A stretch of DNA of 12,287 bases from Thermoplasmata archaeon (GCA_021826795.1 JAKAYM010000045.1:1-12287); one strand, 5' to 3'; shown: positions 1 through 7,531, counted from the first letter of the stretch. Program-made: numbers and translations. The notes: generated from the letters alone by a model not told the origin.

Positions 1-1776
1 TTACTCTGGGGTGCGGTTCTTACAAGATTCTTTTCGGTAACAAGCAACCGCCTGTGGAAAGATTTTATATCTGTAGGCCGTGTACAGACACCGACTCTGG
101 CAATTATCGTTAACAGAGAAGAGGAAATCACAAACTTTGTGCCGGAAAAATATTTTGTTATAACCGTTATATTCAATAAGGGAATAGATTTCCAGGGAAC
201 TTATAAGGAGAATATAAAGGATGAAGAAGAAGCAGATAAAATATTCAATGCCATCAATGGTAAAAATGGGACGGTAAAGTCATATAAAAGTGAGAAGAAA
301 GAGGTATACAGGCCGTCACCCTTCAGCACAACGGACTTTTTGAGGGAAGCATCCAGAATCGGCGTCAGCCCGTCAAACGCTATGAAAATTGCCGAAAAGT
401 TGTATATGAGCGGGCTTATAAGCTATCCCAGGACAGATAATACCGTATATCAGCGGTCAATACCCCTGAAAAACATTGCCAGGAAATTTGAAGGAACAGA
501 ATTCGATGCCGAGGCAAAGATGGTTCTATCCCAGGAAAAAATGTATCCATCGAGAGGAAGGGTTGAGACCACAGATCATCCACCTATATACCCTGTATCA
601 TATCCGAAGAAACCGCTCGCAGGTGCATACAAAAATGTATATGAGCTAATAGTCAGAAGATTTCTTGCAACGCTTTATAAGAATGCCTTGATTGAAAAAT
701 CCCATGCAGAAATTGACATTGAAGGTTATACATTCAAATCATCAGGGGAAAAAATCCTGGACAATGGATGGTTTGACATATACAAATACAGAAAGCTCCG
801 TGAGACATCCCTGCCGGAATTGGCTGTTGGAGAAACTGTTAGGGGAAAGAAATGGGACATGGAAGAAAAATATACTGAGCCACCGAAGAGGTACGATGTG
901 GCATCCCTTCTGAAGATCATGGAATCCCTTAACCTCGGAACAAAAAGTACTAGGCATGATATAATACAGAAACTCAACGATAGAAATTTTGCCACCGGAA
1001 ATCCATTGAAGCCAACACCGCTGGGTATAGGTTTCATAAAATCCATAACTTTAATAGATTCAGATATAGCAAAACCGGATATGACCGCAGCACTGGAAAG
1101 CGAAATGGATAAAATAGCAGAAAATCAAAAGCAGCTGGATACTGTTGTGAACGAATCACGGCAGATGCTGCATAATGCTTTGAAGGGATTCAGGATAAAC
1201 CGTGAGGAAATAAAAGAAACTATCACATCCTATGCCAATAAGGGAGATGTAATAGGTAAATGTCCACTGGATGGTGGAGACATATCGCTGATAAAATACA
1301 GGAATTTTTACAAAATCAAATGCTCCACAGAGGACTGCAGAATAAACTATAGCATAAGTGCAACCGGACTTATACAGATGACCGATAAAAAATGCGATAT
1401 ATGCTCACTGCCCATTATAAAAATAATCCGCAAGGGGCAGTCTCCGGAGTACAGGTGCATAGACCCGAAATGCGAATATAATCAGAAGAAACTCACAATG
1501 GGAAAATGCCCATCGGATGATGGTGATCTCATTGTAAGGCAGTCAAGATATGGCAAAAGATTTCTGGGGTGCTCAAATTATCCGAAATGCACGGTTACAT
1601 ATCCTCTTCCCCAGAAAGGTGTTATAATGAATACTGGAGAAATTTGCCCCTACTGTGGGGCACCCCTGCTTATAATGGTAAACGGAAAAAGAAAATGGAA
1701 GTTTTGCCCAAATATGAAATGCGAATATAACGGAAAGGATAAAAATGAGAAAAACGAACCAAAAAATAAACAGTGA
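1..1776 (+). CDS. topA: DNA topoisomerase I, type IA (5'-truncated by the window edge)
   Basis: This is the C-terminal part of a type IA DNA topoisomerase, which relaxes negative supercoils by passing a strand through a transient 5'-phosphotyrosine nick. The frame is open from base 1, so the GTG at 139 is not the start: upstream codons already encode the conserved SVGRVQTPTL segment (visible residues 24-33). The catalytic tyrosine is in ISYPRTD, codon 424-426 (visible residue 142). A second family motif, GTKSTRHDII, begins near visible residue 313. The TOPRIM domain must lie upstream of the window. The C-terminus carries four zinc-ribbon-like units at 1261-1338, 1393-1473, 1507-1590 and 1645-1722. 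Units 2 and 4 have full CxxC...C...C sets; units 1 and 3 have Asp where the second Cys is expected. The stop is TGA. The last 32 nt overlap the next gene. It could be labelled topoisomerase I or III in different annotations; the type IA assignment is secure. Confidence 0.96.
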   Translation, partial: LLWGAVLTRFFSVTSNRLWKDFISVGRVQTPTLAIIVNREEEITNFVPEKYFVITVIFNKGIDFQGTYKENIKDEEEADKIFNAINGKNGTVKSYKSEKKEVYRPSPFSTTDFLREASRIGVSPSNAMKIAEKLYMSGLISYPRTDNTVYQRSIPLKNIARKFEGTEFDAEAKMVLSQEKMYPSRGRVETTDHPPIYPVSYPKKPLAGAYKNVYELIVRRFLATLYKNALIEKSHAEIDIEGYTFKSSGEKILDNGWFDIYKYRKLRETSLPELAVGETVRGKKWDMEEKYTEPPKRYDVASLLKIMESLNLGTKSTRHDIIQKLNDRNFATGNPLKPTPLGIGFIKSITLIDSDIAKPDMTAALESEMDKIAENQKQLDTVVNESRQMLHNALKGFRINREEIKETITSYANKGDVIGKCPLDGGDISLIKYRNFYKIKCSTEDCRINYSISATGLIQMTDKKCDICSLPIIKIIRKGQSPEYRCIDPKCEYNQKKLTMGKCPSDDGDLIVRQSRYGKRFLGCSNYPKCTVTYPLPQKGVIMNTGEICPYCGAPLLIMVNGKRKWKFCPNMKCEYNGKDKNEKNEPKNKQ

Positions 1777-2614
1777 ATTATTCGGAATAATTCTATTTCT
1801 TATATCAGCATTGTTTGCCATTTATATATCATACAATCTTTACGCCGTTCCTGAAATAGCAAGTGAATCCAGGGGCATATCATTTTTATTCGTTTTATAT
1901 TACATCGTCTTTATTATTATATTTACCGCTGTAGCACTCTATGTTGTAAAAAAACATGCGAATATAATGAAAATCATATTCCTGATTCTAGTCCTTTATA
2001 TGATATTCCTTGTCTCGTCCATAATTGCAGGAATAGTCGCAGTGAATTATACCGAGTATTACCTTATCATAGGAGTAATTACAGCATTTTTTGCATATAT
2101 GCTGATCTTCAGGAATGAATGGTACATTACAGACGCCGCCGGTGTAATAATGATATCCGGTGCTGCGGGAATACTGGGGATCCTTTTAAGGCCATACATA
2201 GCAATTACACTTCTTGTGGTATTTGCTGTATATGATTATATATCTGTTTACAAAACAAAGCATATGGTCACTCTTGCAAAGGCTGCTGTGGACAATCAGT
2301 TTCCGCTGATGTTCATGCTCCCGTCGTCTAAAAATCTGAGGATGAAGGATTTAACGTTTGAAAATCGCGGGGAACACGAAATAATAATGCTAGGATTCGG
2401 GGATATGGCAATACCGGAGATACTCATAGTATCCGCATTCATATATAATCCATCACATTCCATTCTCTTTGCAGTTCTTACACTGGCGGGTGCTATCTCT
2501 GCCCTGATATTCCTGTTCTTCTTCAACAAGGGAAAGCCGGCACCGGGATTACCATTTATAAATACGGGGGCAATCCTCGGATTTTTACTGGCTCTTTCCA
2601 TTATAATAATTTAA
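1745..2614 (+). CDS. Presenilin-family intramembrane aspartyl protease (archaeal PSH type, A22)
   Basis: This is a 289-residue polytopic membrane protein with about nine hydrophobic segments, matching the archaeal presenilin/signal-peptide-peptidase homologues (about 300 residues). The two catalytic aspartates are visible: D164 in the YD motif (AVYDYISVY) and D220 in GFGD. The third signature, usually PAL, appears as PGLP at residues 267-270 in the last hydrophobic helix. The family cleaves transmembrane segments within the bilayer; its natural substrates in archaea are not known, and none can be read here. The ATG lies inside the topoisomerase gene, giving a 32-nt overlap. A purine-rich stretch (GGAAAGGAT) precedes the ATG, and the next Met is at residue 75, past two membrane segments, so this start is well supported. 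Translational coupling to topA is likely. The stop overlaps the convergent purH stop by 3 nt. Confidence 0.9.
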   Translation: MRKTNQKINSELFGIILFLISALFAIYISYNLYAVPEIASESRGISFLFVLYYIVFIIIFTAVALYVVKKHANIMKIIFLILVLYMIFLVSSIIAGIVAVNYTEYYLIIGVITAFFAYMLIFRNEWYITDAAGVIMISGAAGILGILLRPYIAITLLVVFAVYDYISVYKTKHMVTLAKAAVDNQFPLMFMLPSSKNLRMKDLTFENRGEHEIIMLGFGDMAIPEILIVSAFIYNPSHSILFAVLTLAGAISALIFLFFFNKGKPAPGLPFINTGAILGFLLALSIIII

Positions 2615-4113
2615 TGGAGAAAAACTCTTTTTCCCGTGAAATAAAGTGGTATTTTATATTCATTGCAGCGTTTTATCACATCATCATCACGTATTGAACC
2701 TCCAGGTTCAATTATGCCGTCGATACCGTTTTTGTAGCATTCTATTACAGAATCGTCAAAGGGTATGAAAGCATCAGATGCAAGTACAGAACCCTTTACA
2801 TTGCTTTCTCCCCTTTCAATGGCAATTCTCAAAGATTCTATTCTGGATGTCTGCCCAGCACCAATACCAACAGTGGTCCTGTTTTTTGCCAGCACCATGG
2901 CATTGCTCTTCGTATGTGCAACAACCTTCCAGGCAAATTCTAGGTCTCTGTATTTAGAATTATCCGCTTCAGTATTGGATTTTAACTCCATTTTTTCATA
3001 CTGCCATTTCAGCCTGTCCTGGAGTAAAAGACCTCCGGATACGGAGGAAATAGCCTTTTCCGGGTCCCGATCCATAGAGCATTTGAGCATTCTCATATTC
3101 TTCTTCTTTTTGAACAGCTCAAGGGCTTCGCTATCAAAATCCGGGGCAATAAGAACTTCGATGAATTTTTTTTGCATTTCCCTCGCTGTATCCACATCGA
3201 GTTTCCGGTTCAGTGCAACAACAAATCCATATGCAGACTCAGGATCGGCATTGTAAGCATTTATGAAAGCCTCCTTAAGAGTATCTGCGCTGGATACACC
3301 TGACGGTGTCCTGTGCTTTACAATAACTGAAGTTATATCATCAAAATCCTGTACCGTTTCAAGTGCCGCATTTGCATCCAGTATGTTATTGTAAGAAAGT
3401 TCCTTGCCGCTGATCTGAATTGCATTTGGAATTCCGTATATCTCATCAGTTTTGAACATATAGGCTTCCTGATCAGGATTTTCCCCGTATCTCAGATCTG
3501 TTCTCTCGTATCCATGTATAAACAAATCATCTGGCTGGCTTTCATTTAATTTTCTGTACAGCCTGTTATATATCTGGACATCGTATTCTGCAGACCTTGA
3601 AAATGCACGTAACGCTAGCATTTCTCTTGTCTTCATGTCAACTACGTTTGATTTCCTGAGGCAATTCTTTACTGTATCATAATCTGAAGGATCCGATAAT
3701 ACTATCACATTTTTATAATTCTTGGCAGCTGCCCTTATTAGTGACAGCCCACCAATATCGATATTTTCAATCATTCTAGGTAAATCATTTGATTTTGATG
3801 CCTCAACAAAGGGATATAGGTTGCAAATCAAAATATCAAAATCTAGATAACCGTACTTTTCCAGCTGTTTATTGCTTTCCTGATCCCTTTTAGATAATAA
3901 ACCAGCAAAAACAGCCGGGTGAAGTGTTTTAACTCGCCCTCCGAGCAAATCATCAAAGCCGGTCAGTGTTGATGAATTAATTGCATTGATTCCATTATCT
4001 TTCAGATATTTAACGGTGCCCTCTGTACCGTATATGCCATCCAGTTTATTCCTGATCGCATTCAGAAAATCAATCAATCCGGTCTTATCATAAACGCTGA
4101 TAAAAGCTTTCAT
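2611..4113 (-). CDS. purH: Bifunctional AICAR formyltransferase / IMP cyclohydrolase
   Basis: This catalyses the last two steps of purine synthesis: formylation of AICAR with 10-formyl-tetrahydrofolate, then ring closure to IMP. At 500 residues it is slightly shorter than the E. coli and human enzymes (about 530-590). The N-terminal MGS-like cyclohydrolase domain shows SVYDKTGL (6-13) and GGRVKTLHP (58-66). The transformylase domain begins near residue 200 with LRYGENPDQ (207-215), then the catalytic KH pair in VKH (265-267), SNAMVLA (403-409), GIGAGQ (416-421), DAFIPF (447-452) and a terminal His500 as in the family. One oddity is Asp in ENPDQ where ENPHQ or MNPHQ is usual. Many archaea use PurP and PurO instead, so a full-length bacterial-style PurH is notable. 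The gene starts about 27 nt from a TATA-like element and has no Shine-Dalgarno, which suits a leaderless mRNA. It is convergent with the protease gene. Confidence 0.95.
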   Translation of the reverse strand: MKAFISVYDKTGLIDFLNAIRNKLDGIYGTEGTVKYLKDNGINAINSSTLTGFDDLLGGRVKTLHPAVFAGLLSKRDQESNKQLEKYGYLDFDILICNLYPFVEASKSNDLPRMIENIDIGGLSLIRAAAKNYKNVIVLSDPSDYDTVKNCLRKSNVVDMKTREMLALRAFSRSAEYDVQIYNRLYRKLNESQPDDLFIHGYERTDLRYGENPDQEAYMFKTDEIYGIPNAIQISGKELSYNNILDANAALETVQDFDDITSVIVKHRTPSGVSSADTLKEAFINAYNADPESAYGFVVALNRKLDVDTAREMQKKFIEVLIAPDFDSEALELFKKKKNMRMLKCSMDRDPEKAISSVSGGLLLQDRLKWQYEKMELKSNTEADNSKYRDLEFAWKVVAHTKSNAMVLAKNRTTVGIGAGQTSRIESLRIAIERGESNVKGSVLASDAFIPFDDSVIECYKNGIDGIIEPGGSIRDDDVIKRCNEYKIPLYFTGKRVFLH

Positions 4114-4133
4114 AAGACCATATCAAAAAATAT

Positions 4134-4148
4134 GATAAATATTTATTG
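4134..4148 (-). promoter_or_regulatory. Probable purH promoter (TATA box)
   Basis: Read on the minus strand this is CAATAAATATTTATC, a TATA-like element centred about 27 nt before the purH ATG at 4113. That spacing predicts transcription starting at or just before the ATG, and no Shine-Dalgarno is seen between. Inferred from spacing and composition only; the surroundings are AT-rich. Confidence 0.5.
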
Positions 4149-4178
4149 CAGAAAAATAGACCACGATATAAATTATTG

Positions 4179-4206
4179 TCAGTAATATTTATGAATAATC
4201 AGTAAT
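4179..4206. repeat. Direct repeat TCAGTAAT x2, 20-bp period
   Basis: The 8-mer TCAGTAAT occurs at 4179-4186 and again at 4199-4206, exactly 20 bp apart, about two helical turns. The pair sits in the 144-bp divergent region between the purH and S-adenosylmethionine synthetase promoters, upstream of both TATA elements. It could be a regulator or activator site acting on either gene. No known operator is recognised, and chance is possible in AT-rich DNA. Confidence 0.35.
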
Positions 4207-4226
4207 TTCTAGGGCACAGAGACAAA

Positions 4227-4243
4227 AGGTTTAAAAACTTATA
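4227..4243 (+). promoter_or_regulatory. Probable promoter of S-adenosylmethionine synthetase gene
   Basis: The element AGGTTTAAAAACTTATA resembles an archaeal TATA box with purine-rich sequence (ACAAAAGG) just upstream in the BRE position. Its centre lies about 24 nt before the ATG at 4258, and no Shine-Dalgarno precedes that ATG, so a leaderless transcript is expected. Confidence 0.55.
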
Positions 4244-4257
4244 TCCATGTTTGGCTT

Positions 4258-5472
4258 ATGGAATCACAGTTAAAGCAAGAGAGAAATATACAGGTGGAGG
4301 CCATAAAGCAGAGCCCTACAATGAGCAGAGAAGTAGAAATTGTGGAGAGGAAAGGAATTGGCCATCCAGACAGCGTTGCCGATGGAATCGCAGAATCAGT
4401 AAGTAGAGCTTTAAGTAAATATTATATTAAACAATATGGCAGAATTCTTCATCACAACACCGATCAGGTTGAGGTTGTGGGCGGGCAGGCAGACCCAAAA
4501 TTCAAGGGAGGAAACGTACTGGAGCCCACATATATACTTTTGAGCGGGCGTGCAACAGCTTCAGTTGGTGATGAGAGAATACCGGTTAAATCCTTAGCAA
4601 TAAAATCTGCCAAGGACTATCTCAGAGAACATTTTCCCGATCTGGACATAGATTCAGATGTTATGATAGATTCAAGAATAGGAAACGGATCTGTTGATCT
4701 CAGGGGATTATACGATACCAGAAAATTCAAGGCAAATGACACATCCTTTGGTGTTGGTTTTGCTCCATTCACAGATACTGAAAGCATAGTTAAACTCACA
4801 GAAAAATATATCAACGGCGATTTGAAGAAATCCCTTCCAGGAATCGGGTATGATATAAAAGTCATGGGATTCAGAAAAGGAAAGACAATAAATCTTACAG
4901 TTGCTGCAGCGTATGTGGATAAATATGTAAAGGATCCGACAGAATATAATTCCATAAAAGAAGAACTTATTGATAAGATAACGGACAATGCAATGAAATA
5001 CACTGACAATGACCTCCAGATATACGTAAACACTGGGGACGTAAAATCTGACAGTGTATACTATCTAACTGTAACAGGTCTTTCAATGGAAAATGGAGAT
5101 GATGGATCCGTAGGAAGAGGTAACAGGGTGAACGGCATCATAACCCCATACAGGCCCATGAGCATGGAAGCGGCTGCAGGCAAGAACCCTGTAACACACG
5201 TCGGCAAACTCTACAATGTATTATCCAACCAGATAGCCTCTAAGGTTGTTGAGGAAGAAGGAGGAGACATAAAGGAAGTACTGGTAAGAATTGTATCGCA
5301 GATTGGTAGGCCTGTGGATGAGCCGCATGTGGCTTCTCTACAGCTTATATACGAAGATAACGTTGATCCATCAAAACATAAAAACAACATTAAAGCCATA
5401 GCTGATGATAAACTTGCACACATAGACCAGCTCACACAGATGTTTGTTGACGGAAAGGCTGAAGTATTCTAA
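4258..5472 (+). CDS. mat: S-adenosylmethionine synthetase, archaeal type
   Basis: This enzyme makes S-adenosylmethionine from methionine and ATP, the cell's main methyl donor. The 404-residue length is typical of the archaeal MAT family, which is very divergent from bacterial MetK. Visible family segments are [14 protein letters not shown] (33-46), [16 protein letters not shown] (65-80), [14 protein letters not shown] (280-293), and the segment 297-320 containing [14 protein letters not shown] and HVGKLYN. The start at 4258 sits about 24 nt after a TATA element; an ATG at 4247 is out of frame. The first 25 or so residues are a weakly conserved extension. The gene stands alone, flanked by divergent purH and a convergent acetyltransferase. 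The stop is TAA, followed by a T-rich stretch. I see nothing missing or unusual. Confidence 0.97.
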   Translation: MESQLKQERNIQVEAIKQSPTMSREVEIVERKGIGHPDSVADGIAESVSRALSKYYIKQYGRILHHNTDQVEVVGGQADPKFKGGNVLEPTYILLSGRATASVGDERIPVKSLAIKSAKDYLREHFPDLDIDSDVMIDSRIGNGSVDLRGLYDTRKFKANDTSFGVGFAPFTDTESIVKLTEKYINGDLKKSLPGIGYDIKVMGFRKGKTINLTVAAAYVDKYVKDPTEYNSIKEELIDKITDNAMKYTDNDLQIYVNTGDVKSDSVYYLTVTGLSMENGDDGSVGRGNRVNGIITPYRPMSMEAAAGKNPVTHVGKLYNVLSNQIASKVVEEEGGDIKEVLVRIVSQIGRPVDEPHVASLQLIYEDNVDPSKHKNNIKAIADDKLAHIDQLTQMFVDGKAEVF

Positions 5473-5486
5473 TTTTTATAAATTTT
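5473..5486 (+). terminator. Possible T-rich archaeal terminator after the S-adenosylmethionine synthetase gene
   Basis: Immediately after the TAA stop the plus strand reads TTTTTATAAATTTT. Archaeal termination commonly uses U-rich tracts without a hairpin. The convergent acetyltransferase gene ends only 34 nt further on, so termination here would be sensible. Weak evidence, because the whole spacer is AT-rich. Confidence 0.35.
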
Positions 5487-5506
5487 ATCTGTAATATAAA
5501 TTATTA

Positions 5507-5965
5507 TTATATTATTTTCCACATTAAATATGCGTCAGTAAGGTCTGAATAATAATTTTTTAACGTGGATATAATTGAAAAACCATTATTTTTGTAAAAT
5601 TTTATTCCGCTTTCATTATCTGTTCTCACCTCTAATCTAACTGTGGATAACCCGGCACCTGCCATAATTCTTAACTCTCTGTTAAGAAGATTCTGTCCCA
5701 CTCCCGATTTCCTGAACTGTTTTCTAACAGCAAATAATAATATCCTCCCCTCAGTTCCTGAGTATTTGGCACCTATAATAAATCCTATTACTGAATCATA
5801 ATTATCATAAACAATAAATGCCTCCGGCCACGATCTGTAGAGGTCCAGTATCAGTGATTTTGTATAATATTCAGATAATGAACACTTTATTATCTCCATT
5901 ATGCTTTCGCTATCCCTGGCTTCGAATCCCCTGACAAATCCAAAAAATGAATTACCGGCAGCCAT
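5507..5965 (-). CDS. GNAT-family N-acetyltransferase, RimI/Ard1-like
   Basis: This 152-residue protein has the GNAT fold, which transfers acetyl from acetyl-CoA to an amine. Motif A is visible as AVRKQFRKSGVGQNLL (79-94), with the R-x-x-G-x-G pyrophosphate loop as R85-K-S-G-V-G90. It is followed by the RimI/Ard1-type segment RLEVRTDNESGIKFYKNNGF (110-129) and NYYSDLTDAYLM, close to the YY.D..DA.LM ending of ribosomal-protein or N-terminal acetyltransferases. The likely substrate is therefore a protein N-terminus, as for archaeal Ard1/RimI, but small-molecule substrates cannot be excluded. A TATA element lies about 27 nt before the ATG and no Shine-Dalgarno is visible, so it is probably a single leaderless gene. 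The stop is TAA. Confidence 0.85.
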   Translation of the reverse strand: MAAGNSFFGFVRGFEARDSESIMEIIKCSLSEYYTKSLILDLYRSWPEAFIVYDNYDSVIGFIIGAKYSGTEGRILLFAVRKQFRKSGVGQNLLNRELRIMAGAGLSTVRLEVRTDNESGIKFYKNNGFSIISTLKNYYSDLTDAYLMWKII

Positions 5966-5984
5966 ACTGAAATGTATTGATAAA

Positions 5985-6001
5985 GAATATTATAATTTTT
6001 C
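5985..6001 (-). promoter_or_regulatory. Probable promoter of the GNAT gene
   Basis: On the minus strand this reads GAAAAATTATAATATTC, with a TATA-like core centred about 27 nt before the ATG at 5965. It fits within the 41-nt gap after the DUF1634 gene. This suggests the acetyltransferase is transcribed separately, although read-through from the upstream operon is possible. Confidence 0.5.
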
Positions 6002-6006
6002 CAATT

Positions 6007-6408
6007 TTATACTAAAAATCTGGGTACAACAAGCATTGCGAAGAAAAGGTTAAAGAGTACTATGGATGCCATACCAACATAGAGATAGTTTTTATCATAC
6101 AGAAACGAAACCCATCCTATGAATACAACAGTAATCGGTGTGAATATGAGTACCCAGAGGCCTACGGTAATGAAGTAAAGGCCATCTACTGCAGATAATC
6201 CAGAAAGTATTTTGTTCAACGATACTGATTTTGAATCTATTCCGTGTGCCAGCGCATAATTATAGTTTGACATCTGGGAAAGGGTAAAGCCATCACCACC
6301 ATTTTTTACAAACAATATAATAACCCCTGCTACAATAAAAGACACACTGATCAATACACCTGCCTTCAGGAAATAACTTATAATTACCTCATCATCATGA
6401 TTTTTCAT
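6007..6408 (-). CDS. DUF1634 small membrane protein (TauE/SafE partner)
   Basis: This is a 133-residue protein with three predicted membrane helices at about 15-34, 76-100 and 108-127. Between the first two is an extra-helical stretch of about 40 residues (GGDGFTLSQMSNYNYAL...). Its length, topology and position directly downstream of a TauE/SafE-type permease fit the DUF1634 family, whose members are commonly encoded next to such permeases. It may be a subunit or helper of the transporter; no biochemical role can be read. The start overlaps the permease gene by 14 nt and is preceded by a strong Shine-Dalgarno, GGAGGGAT, so translation is coupled. The stop is TAA. Family assignment rests on recognition of overall pattern and context rather than on a catalytic motif. 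Confidence 0.75.
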   Translation of the reverse strand: MKNHDDEVIISYFLKAGVLISVSFIVAGVIILFVKNGGDGFTLSQMSNYNYALAHGIDSKSVSLNKILSGLSAVDGLYFITVGLWVLIFTPITVVFIGWVSFLYDKNYLYVGMASIVLFNLFFAMLVVPRFLV

Positions 6409-7384
6409 TTTTATCCCTCCATTCTTTTCTCTTTGAATTATAGAATAAGATACTTATTAAAACAATAGATATTATCACCGAAATAAAGAATTGTATCATT
6501 AAAGAAAATGTAATTACAAAATTTATCATGTGCAGACCCTTGAATACCATGTCAAATCCGAGGAAAGATAAAATTGCAAAGAATATCCACCTTATATTCT
6601 CATTGGAAATTCTTACCAGAACTTTAGCACCGAAAAAGGCGCCTATTAAAACACCTATTGCCGTTGCAGCTGCAATAAACAGATTAATATAGCCTTCATA
6701 CCAGTATATAGAGCTTCCTGTTGCCGCTGTGATGCCTATCATGAAATTGCTGGATGTGGTTGTAACTTTCATTGGCAAATTCATGGCCCAATCCATGCCA
6801 AGAACCTTCAATGCTCCGGACCCAATGCCCAGAAGTCCGGAAACAAATCCTGCAAAGAACATAACTATTTCCCCGAGCCACCATCTCACCCCGTGATATT
6901 TTATAGTTTTTCTGAGCCTTTCATCATAATACGATCCGGTTAACTGGAATAACTTCGTGCTCCAGTCAGGTTTCATTTCCGGTGGTACCTCCTTGCCTAT
7001 TTTTTTTATTGTTGGAATAAGCGAAAATAAAAGTACGAGCCCGAATATCACATAAACTATCCAGATTAAGGCATGCTTATCTATAAACACCAGGGTCAGG
7101 GACCCGACTATGGCACCTGTGGTTGTTGCTATCTCCAGTCCTATGCCGATCTTTATATTCGCTATTTTTTTCTTTGTATAGGCACTTGCAGAACCAGCCG
7201 AGGTTGCTATTGTCGATATCAGACTTGCACCTGCTGCGAAGATAAAAGGTATGCCATAGAAAAGTGTCAGTACCGGGACGAGAACAGTGCCCCCGCCTAG
7301 GCCTGTAAGTGAACCTATGAATCCGGCAATGATAGAACCAAAGATGATTGTAAGGAATTTGACAATTATCAGAATTAATGTCAT
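6395..7384 (-). CDS. TauE/SafE-family permease (sulfite/sulfonate or related anion export)
   Basis: This 329-residue polytopic membrane protein belongs to the TauE/SafE (former DUF81) family, whose characterised members export sulfite, sulfoacetate or related organosulfur anions. The two-fold repeat is visible: repeat 1 has GSLTGLGGGTVLVPVL (24-39), and repeat 2 has GFVSGLLGIGSGALKVL (179-195), where the usual GGG is GSG. About eight to nine hydrophobic helices can be counted, with a soluble loop at about 125-165 rich in charged residues. A last helix (about 295-315) and a basic tail follow. The substrate cannot be deduced; sulfur anion export is plausible in an acidophile. It forms an operon with the downstream DUF1634 gene (14-nt overlap) and starts about 27 nt from a TATA element. 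It is divergent from moeA. The stop is TGA. Confidence 0.88.
   Translation of the reverse strand: MTLILIIVKFLTIIFGSIIAGFIGSLTGLGGGTVLVPVLTLFYGIPFIFAAGASLISTIATSAGSASAYTKKKIANIKIGIGLEIATTTGAIVGSLTLVFIDKHALIWIVYVIFGLVLLFSLIPTIKKIGKEVPPEMKPDWSTKLFQLTGSYYDERLRKTIKYHGVRWWLGEIVMFFAGFVSGLLGIGSGALKVLGMDWAMNLPMKVTTTSSNFMIGITAATGSSIYWYEGYINLFIAAATAIGVLIGAFFGAKVLVRISNENIRWIFFAILSFLGFDMVFKGLHMINFVITFSLMIQFFISVIISIVLISILFYNSKRKEWRDKNEKS
6416..6423 (-). promoter_or_regulatory. Shine-Dalgarno of the DUF1634 gene
   Basis: The minus strand reads TGGAGGGA here, about 7 nt before the ATG at 6408 and inside the end of the permease gene. It is a strong match to the GGAGGTGAT complement of archaeal 16S rRNA. It contrasts with the absence of such a site before the first genes of transcripts in this window, and it fixes the start choice. 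Confidence 0.7.
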
Positions 7385-7404
7385 TTACACTTTATTACTT
7401 AACC

Positions 7405-7420
7405 GTATTTATTATTTATT
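7405..7420 (-). promoter_or_regulatory. Probable promoter of the TauE/SafE-DUF1634 operon
   Basis: On the minus strand this reads AATAAATAATAAATAC, centred about 27 nt before the ATG at 7384. No Shine-Dalgarno lies before that ATG. The assignment rests on spacing; the divergent region is AT-rich throughout. Confidence 0.45.
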
Positions 7421-7442
7421 GATAGAAATTATATTTATCTAT

Positions 7443-7514
7443 AGAATAAATTGCCAGCCATCAACTATGCTTTATTCTGTTAAACCGGCTATAAACATTA
7501 ATACAAAGAATAAA
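7443..7514. repeat. AGAATAAA repeated three times (two direct, one inverted)
   Basis: AGAATAAA occurs at 7443-7450 and 7507-7514, and its inverse TTTATTCT at 7471-7478. The first and inverted copies form an 8-bp inverted repeat around a 20-nt spacer that holds the least AT-rich sequence in the region. The trio lies between the divergent permease and moeA genes, and the last copy overlaps the likely moeA promoter zone. It may be an operator, but the 8-mer is AT-rich and could recur by chance. Confidence 0.3.
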
Positions 7515-7518
7515 TAAC
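7488..7518 (+). promoter_or_regulatory. Probable moeA operon promoter region
   Basis: Two TATA-like elements lie upstream of the ATG at 7532: GCTATAAACATTAA from 7488 and AAGAATAAATAAC from 7506. The first would give a leader of roughly a dozen nucleotides. The second would place the start nearer the internal ATG at 7547. No Shine-Dalgarno is seen. The start of moeA is therefore less certain than for other genes here. Confidence 0.35.
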
Positions 7519-7531
7519 ACTACGTAAGCCT

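Noticed and set aside
139..141. GTG at 139 as the start of the topoisomerase gene
   Set aside because: The frame is open back to base 1, and those upstream codons encode the conserved SVGRVQTPTL segment of type IA topoisomerases, so the gene is cut by the window edge.
2765..3256. Plus-strand open frame of 163 codons inside purH
   Set aside because: It lies antisense to a strongly conserved PurH coding region, has no family features and is a shadow frame.
4617..5033. Minus-strand open frame of 138 codons inside the S-adenosylmethionine synthetase gene
   Set aside because: It is fully antisense to conserved catalytic-domain codons, with hydrophobic low-complexity content typical of a shadow frame.
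7287..7517. Plus-strand open frame overlapping the permease start and the divergent spacer
   Set aside because: It would cover the promoters of two real operons, half of it is antisense to the permease, and it has no plausible family.
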